Below are positions 60,701 to 64,000 of a stretch of 64,000 nucleotides of DNA, piece after piece. The position numbers were made by a program, and so were the translations under genes. Position 1 is the stretch's first letter; each line of letters begins with the position of its first letter. The notes beneath the pieces were generated by a model. It saw only the letters and a program-made list of their open reading frames with translations. It was not told the origin of the DNA and searched no databases. Origin of the DNA: Limonium bicolor (Eukaryota > Streptophyta > Magnoliopsida > Caryophyllales > Plumbaginaceae); assembly GCA_023374045.1 (NCBI GenBank), contig CM041783.1, forward strand, positions 94,337,298 to 94,401,297, given 5' to 3'.

Positions 60701-62250
60701 GCTGTAAGCTATTGGAGAAGTGGATGGAAAATTGTGAAACTCACCGAATTCGCTCAGGGTAAGAGATACCGTGCGTCGGTTGAGAACCCATTGTTCCCAA
60801 GATAAGGGCAATACATTGGAGATGTACAATACAGTAACAGTAACGAATGGGGCAAACTAGCTCTATAATTATCAGGGTTACGCAACAGAGGCCAGTGAGC
60901 CCATGCGTCAGGTACCGGGTATACATTGTGAATACGAATGGATGGCAAGATATCAATGCCTAAAAGCCTCACAGGCCAGGACCGAAACCGGTTATGAGTT
61001 ACAACTCCAATGTGAATTCTTGGTTTAGGGACTAAACCGCCAATGTGGTTAAGATCCTCTAATCAGAATCCATTGTGTAATAGACCGCGTGGAAGTTAAA
61101 ACACTTCACGACGGCAGAACGTTTTAAACTAAAACTCAGTGATTGATTACGTGGGCGTAATCCCTTTTAAGGGGGGTAGAGCGCAAAACCACTTAGTGTG
61201 TTTTACCGTACAAGTGTACGTGATTGGGGTTGTGCATAGCACAAAATGATTTGTTATAATGGTTGGCGCGTGTGTTAAATAAACATACGCATTTATTTGT
61301 GGGTAAATTGTGGTAATTGCGCACAGAGGATGCGAATACCATTGTGGGAAGTGTGTTTATTTTGTTAACAGTGGGGTGTGAGAGTACAAGTGGAAGGGAG
61401 TAAAGAAACTCCCGGGGATCTAAAACCCCGATGGTGCATAAATGTAAACCATGTATTGTATTTTGATAAAAAAATATATGTATAATATACAGTGTTGTGG
61501 ATTTATGAAGGGATATGAGACCGACATAGAACCTAGTGAGAATTAAATTCCCTAGGTACTTGAATTAAGTTGGATTTGGGTGATTGATAGACGGAGTTCT
61601 ATCCTTTGGAGATGTAATGATTATGACTAGAAAGATTCAAAGAGAAAATGGGATATGCTTGAATTAATTGTTGGTTGAAAACGGAGTGGGAGGTGGAACT
61701 TGATATCATGAGATCAAGGGAAGCCGAACACAAATTGGGGTGGAAAGATAGTTCAACACTGATGCTGATCACATCAGGGTTGGGTGACGCTGGAAGCTCC
61801 CTGTAAAGTGGTCACAAACAACCATGTTAAGAAAAATACAAGGAGCATAAATTGGACTTGGAGTTATATGGTGTTTCAAAAAGAATTTTCAACTGGGTTT
61901 CAAACAATCGATTAATATTTTGAATAAAAGATCTTCCTATACTTAACCTAGTAAAGAATATTTTTGTAGTACTTGCTCACGAGCTGAGGACGTATGAGCC
62001 TTTGTTTCGGACCGGTGACATGAGAAGTACATATGTTGAAAGTTGAGTGAATGTTTTGACCTCCCAAAGGAACGGGGACCAGAAAGTGTCCATCGCGACC
62101 GGGTTCTGCGGGATCACAATGTATATGTAATCAAGGGATTCGAACCCATGGAGAGATGGAAAAGGTATTTCGGTTTGATATACATGCTATGACATGTTGT
62201 TTGATATGGTGATAAGGGTATTTGACTTTGATCTCCTAAAGTGTGTGCTA
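57706..62250 (+). other. Non-coding interior of element E
   Basis: 4.5 kb without recognisable retroviral domains; open frames are short and unrelated to known proteins. It keeps the leader at its left end. An internal polypurine tract, TTTTAAGGGGGGTAGAGC, lies at 61165-61182. Confidence 0.75.
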
Positions 62251-62253
62251 TCA

Positions 62254-62448
62254 AGACCTATGAGTCTAAATGTGTTGTGTACATAGACCTATGAGTCTAA
62301 ATGTGGTATTTGTCACCCAGACCTAAGAGTCTGAGGGATATGGTATGAGTGTAAGTGTGGTGAAGGTACCCGGACCATTGAGTCCGAGGTTACCATGTGA
62401 GTATGATATTTTAGGTATGTGGATATGTTGCCCGGGCCATTAAGTCCG
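62254..62448 (+). repeat. Five covarying hairpins before the polypurine tract of E
   Basis: AGAC-CTATGA-GTCT (62254, 62285), CAGAC-CTAAGA-GTCTG (62318), CGGAC-CATTGA-GTCCG (62371) and CGGGC-CATTAA-GTCCG (62433). Stem sequence changes while pairing is kept (the last by a G-T pair). Units are 31-62 bases apart. Confidence 0.8.
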
Positions 62449-62556
62449 AGGTTGGGTGTGAAAGATGGTTGGTAATGGAAGTTTTATGGCTATAAGTAAT
62501 TCCCGTATTCTAATCCGATGATGCGAGGAAATGTAACTTCGAGGACGAAGTTCTTT

Positions 62557-62569
62557 AAGGGGGGCAGAT
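62557..62569 (+). other. Polypurine tract of element E
   Basis: AAGGGGGGCAGAT directly before TGAAATACCCC at 62570. Confidence 0.88.
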
Positions 62570-64000
62570 TGAAATACCCCAAACTTTGGTATGTTGTTTA
62601 AATATCAAACTATGACATGTAAAGGCTAAAAAGTGCCTTAGAAACATCAGTGGACAATTTAAAATATAGTAAAGTGCAATAAAGCACTAAGACACAGTAC
62701 GAGCAAAAACATGCTCTAAGCTATGAGTGAACTTGGTTAGGACCCAAAGAGCCTACCAAGACTTGATAATCTTTAATTATGACTTTATAAGGCTAATTAA
62801 GTCCTTAGGAAACTTTGGTAGACAATGAAACCAAACAAACACAAGGTAATACCTTAAAGTCAATATGAGCAAAAATGTGCTCTAAGCTTGGGATAAATGT
62901 GTATAAGGCCTAATGGTCATACCTATGCCTTAATTATATGTTAATGAACATATTAAATCAATTACCAAAGAAAACCAAGCTTGAAAACAAGTTAAAACGC
63001 AAAATGTGCTTTAAGGAGTCTTAAAGCACGTTTTTGAAAAATTGTCTTGTAAATGAGTTTTGAATGGCTAAATGCCCATCATTACTCTTTAATTAACATG
63101 TGTACTATATAGTATCACATTTGGGTGGCCATATTAGTGGGAAATCAAAAATTTCACTTCTATGTGCCTTGTTATTGATGAATAGTGATTTTTATAACTA
63201 GTTTGTAACATATGATGTTATAAGCAATTAAATTGGTCAACAAAGACCAAAACACCCTCCTAGGCATAATGGTGGCCGGTTTTTGTAGTGAGGAGTCACC
63301 AAGTATGTTAACTTGTTAAGTAAATAAATGTGACTCATAGTACTATTTGCTTTAAGACTTAAATATCTTCAAAGGTAAGTTCTATCTTCATTCTCCCTTC
63401 CTTTCCTCCATTTCACACGGTTCCAACTCCTTCTTCCTCTCTTCCTCTTGTTCTCTCTCGGTAATATATCACTACAACCATGGAAGCCATCTTTGACCAC
63501 ATGTAAAACCTAGCTCACTTAACCAAATCAAAAACAAACACCACCATTCTCTTAGTTAAGCCAAGCTCTACAACCTTGTCTTTTCAAACTTCAAAACCTC
63601 CATTTCGGTGCCAAGAGAAAACCACCATGGGAGGAGCTTGAGCTCACCTTTTCACATATTCTTGTTCTCCTTGCTTCAAGGTAAGGAAACTCAAAGAAAA
63701 ATGACATTTCCTTCATGTTTTGTCATAACCGAAAATGCACCTTGTAATGGTGTCTTCTCTTGTCTTGTTTTAGCTTCATTTGAATCTTCCAAGGGCTAGG
63801 AGGGGTCCTCTCTTGATATATATTCAAGCTCTCTTTCCATTCCAAGGTAAAAACAATCATGTAATACCTTAAGATAATATATGTAACTAGGGTTTACAAT
63901 GAGATAAAGCTTAAAGCTTATATACTCATTTCAATGTTGATATATTGTGTAGTGTTGGCAAGGAACCAAATGCCCTACCGGTTTTGTAAGGAAACAAGAA
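62570..64000 (+). repeat. 3' LTR of element E, cut by the window end
   Basis: 1431 bases matching the start of the 5' LTR at 53039, with few differences, mostly homopolymer length changes. Confidence 0.92.

Larger units (their letters stand above)
53039..64000 (+). mobile_element. Non-autonomous Tekay-type LTR element E (LARD-like), incomplete at window end
   Basis: The 5' LTR is 53039-57673, the primer site 57678-57689, a 4.9-kb interior without Gag-Pol domains or long open frames, the polypurine tract 62557-62569 and the 3' LTR from 62570 to the window end. The leader (ACCGAGTTAGGATTTAAG, then TTGGGTTAAGGGT) and both polypurine tracts match element B, so E probably uses proteins of a B-like element. 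The two LTR copies are almost identical over the 1.4 kb visible, so the insertion is young. The left flank GCTTA (53034-53038) should recur after the element outside the window. Confidence 0.9.

Overview
This is nuclear DNA of a flowering plant, probably a eudicot. The evidence is intron-containing plant genes with canonical GT-AG introns (a laccase and a SWR1-complex zinc-finger subunit), a FAR1-related pseudogene, and a dense pile of plant-type LTR retrotransposons (Tekay-type Ty3 chromoviruses primed by tRNA-iMet, and an Athila-like element), a hAT MITE and a CACTA transposon. Only one host gene looks functional: SWC6 at 22.4-23.3 kb on the minus strand.

Layout. 1-172: edge of a minus-strand Tekay-type element (primer site plus LTR start). 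173-9649: an old, broken minus-strand Tekay element (A) inserted in it. 9650-13045: repeat-rich DNA resembling a Tat/Ogre LTR, holding microsatellites and a 465-bp hAT MITE with a perfect 8-bp target duplication. 14395-21836: a decayed laccase gene whose fourth intron contains a 4.86-kb solo LTR with a perfect 5-bp target duplication. 22433-23298: SWC6. 23.3-28.5 kb: mostly non-coding, then an old LTR remnant. 28509-48940: a young plus-strand Tekay element (B) with 4.1-kb LTRs and duplication CTATG; its 5' LTR was itself hit by a 5.8-kb non-autonomous Athila-like element (D; duplication GAGGA). 49803-51156: a FAR1-related pseudogene cut by a CACTA element, which is entered by a minus-strand LTR (G), which is entered by a non-autonomous Tekay-type element (E, 53039 to beyond the window end).

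The outstanding object is element B. Between its Gag zinc knuckle and its protease it carries an intact AlkB-type Fe(II)/2-oxoglutarate dioxygenase exon (40184-40923), apparently the 3' end of a host ALKBH1-like gene with its own stop codon and a possible poly(A) signal. Gag is split by short introns. The single splice donor after the zinc knuckle (40055/40056) is phase-compatible both with the AlkB exon and with the protease-RT exon at 41122. This suggests alternative splicing between a Gag-AlkB and a Gag-Pol product: a retrotransposon carrying a putative nucleic-acid demethylase under splice control.

A second theme is RNA/DNA hairpins. Several LTR families (A, B/E, D and an old remnant) each carry tandem arrays whose units are inverted repeats built around GTCCG...CGGAC. 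Element E has five covarying hairpins just before its polypurine tract. B and E both bury the primer-binding site in a perfect hairpin, and share a double hairpin near the LTR 3' end. Paired copies differ mainly by one-base changes in homopolymers, so some frameshifts may be assembly errors.
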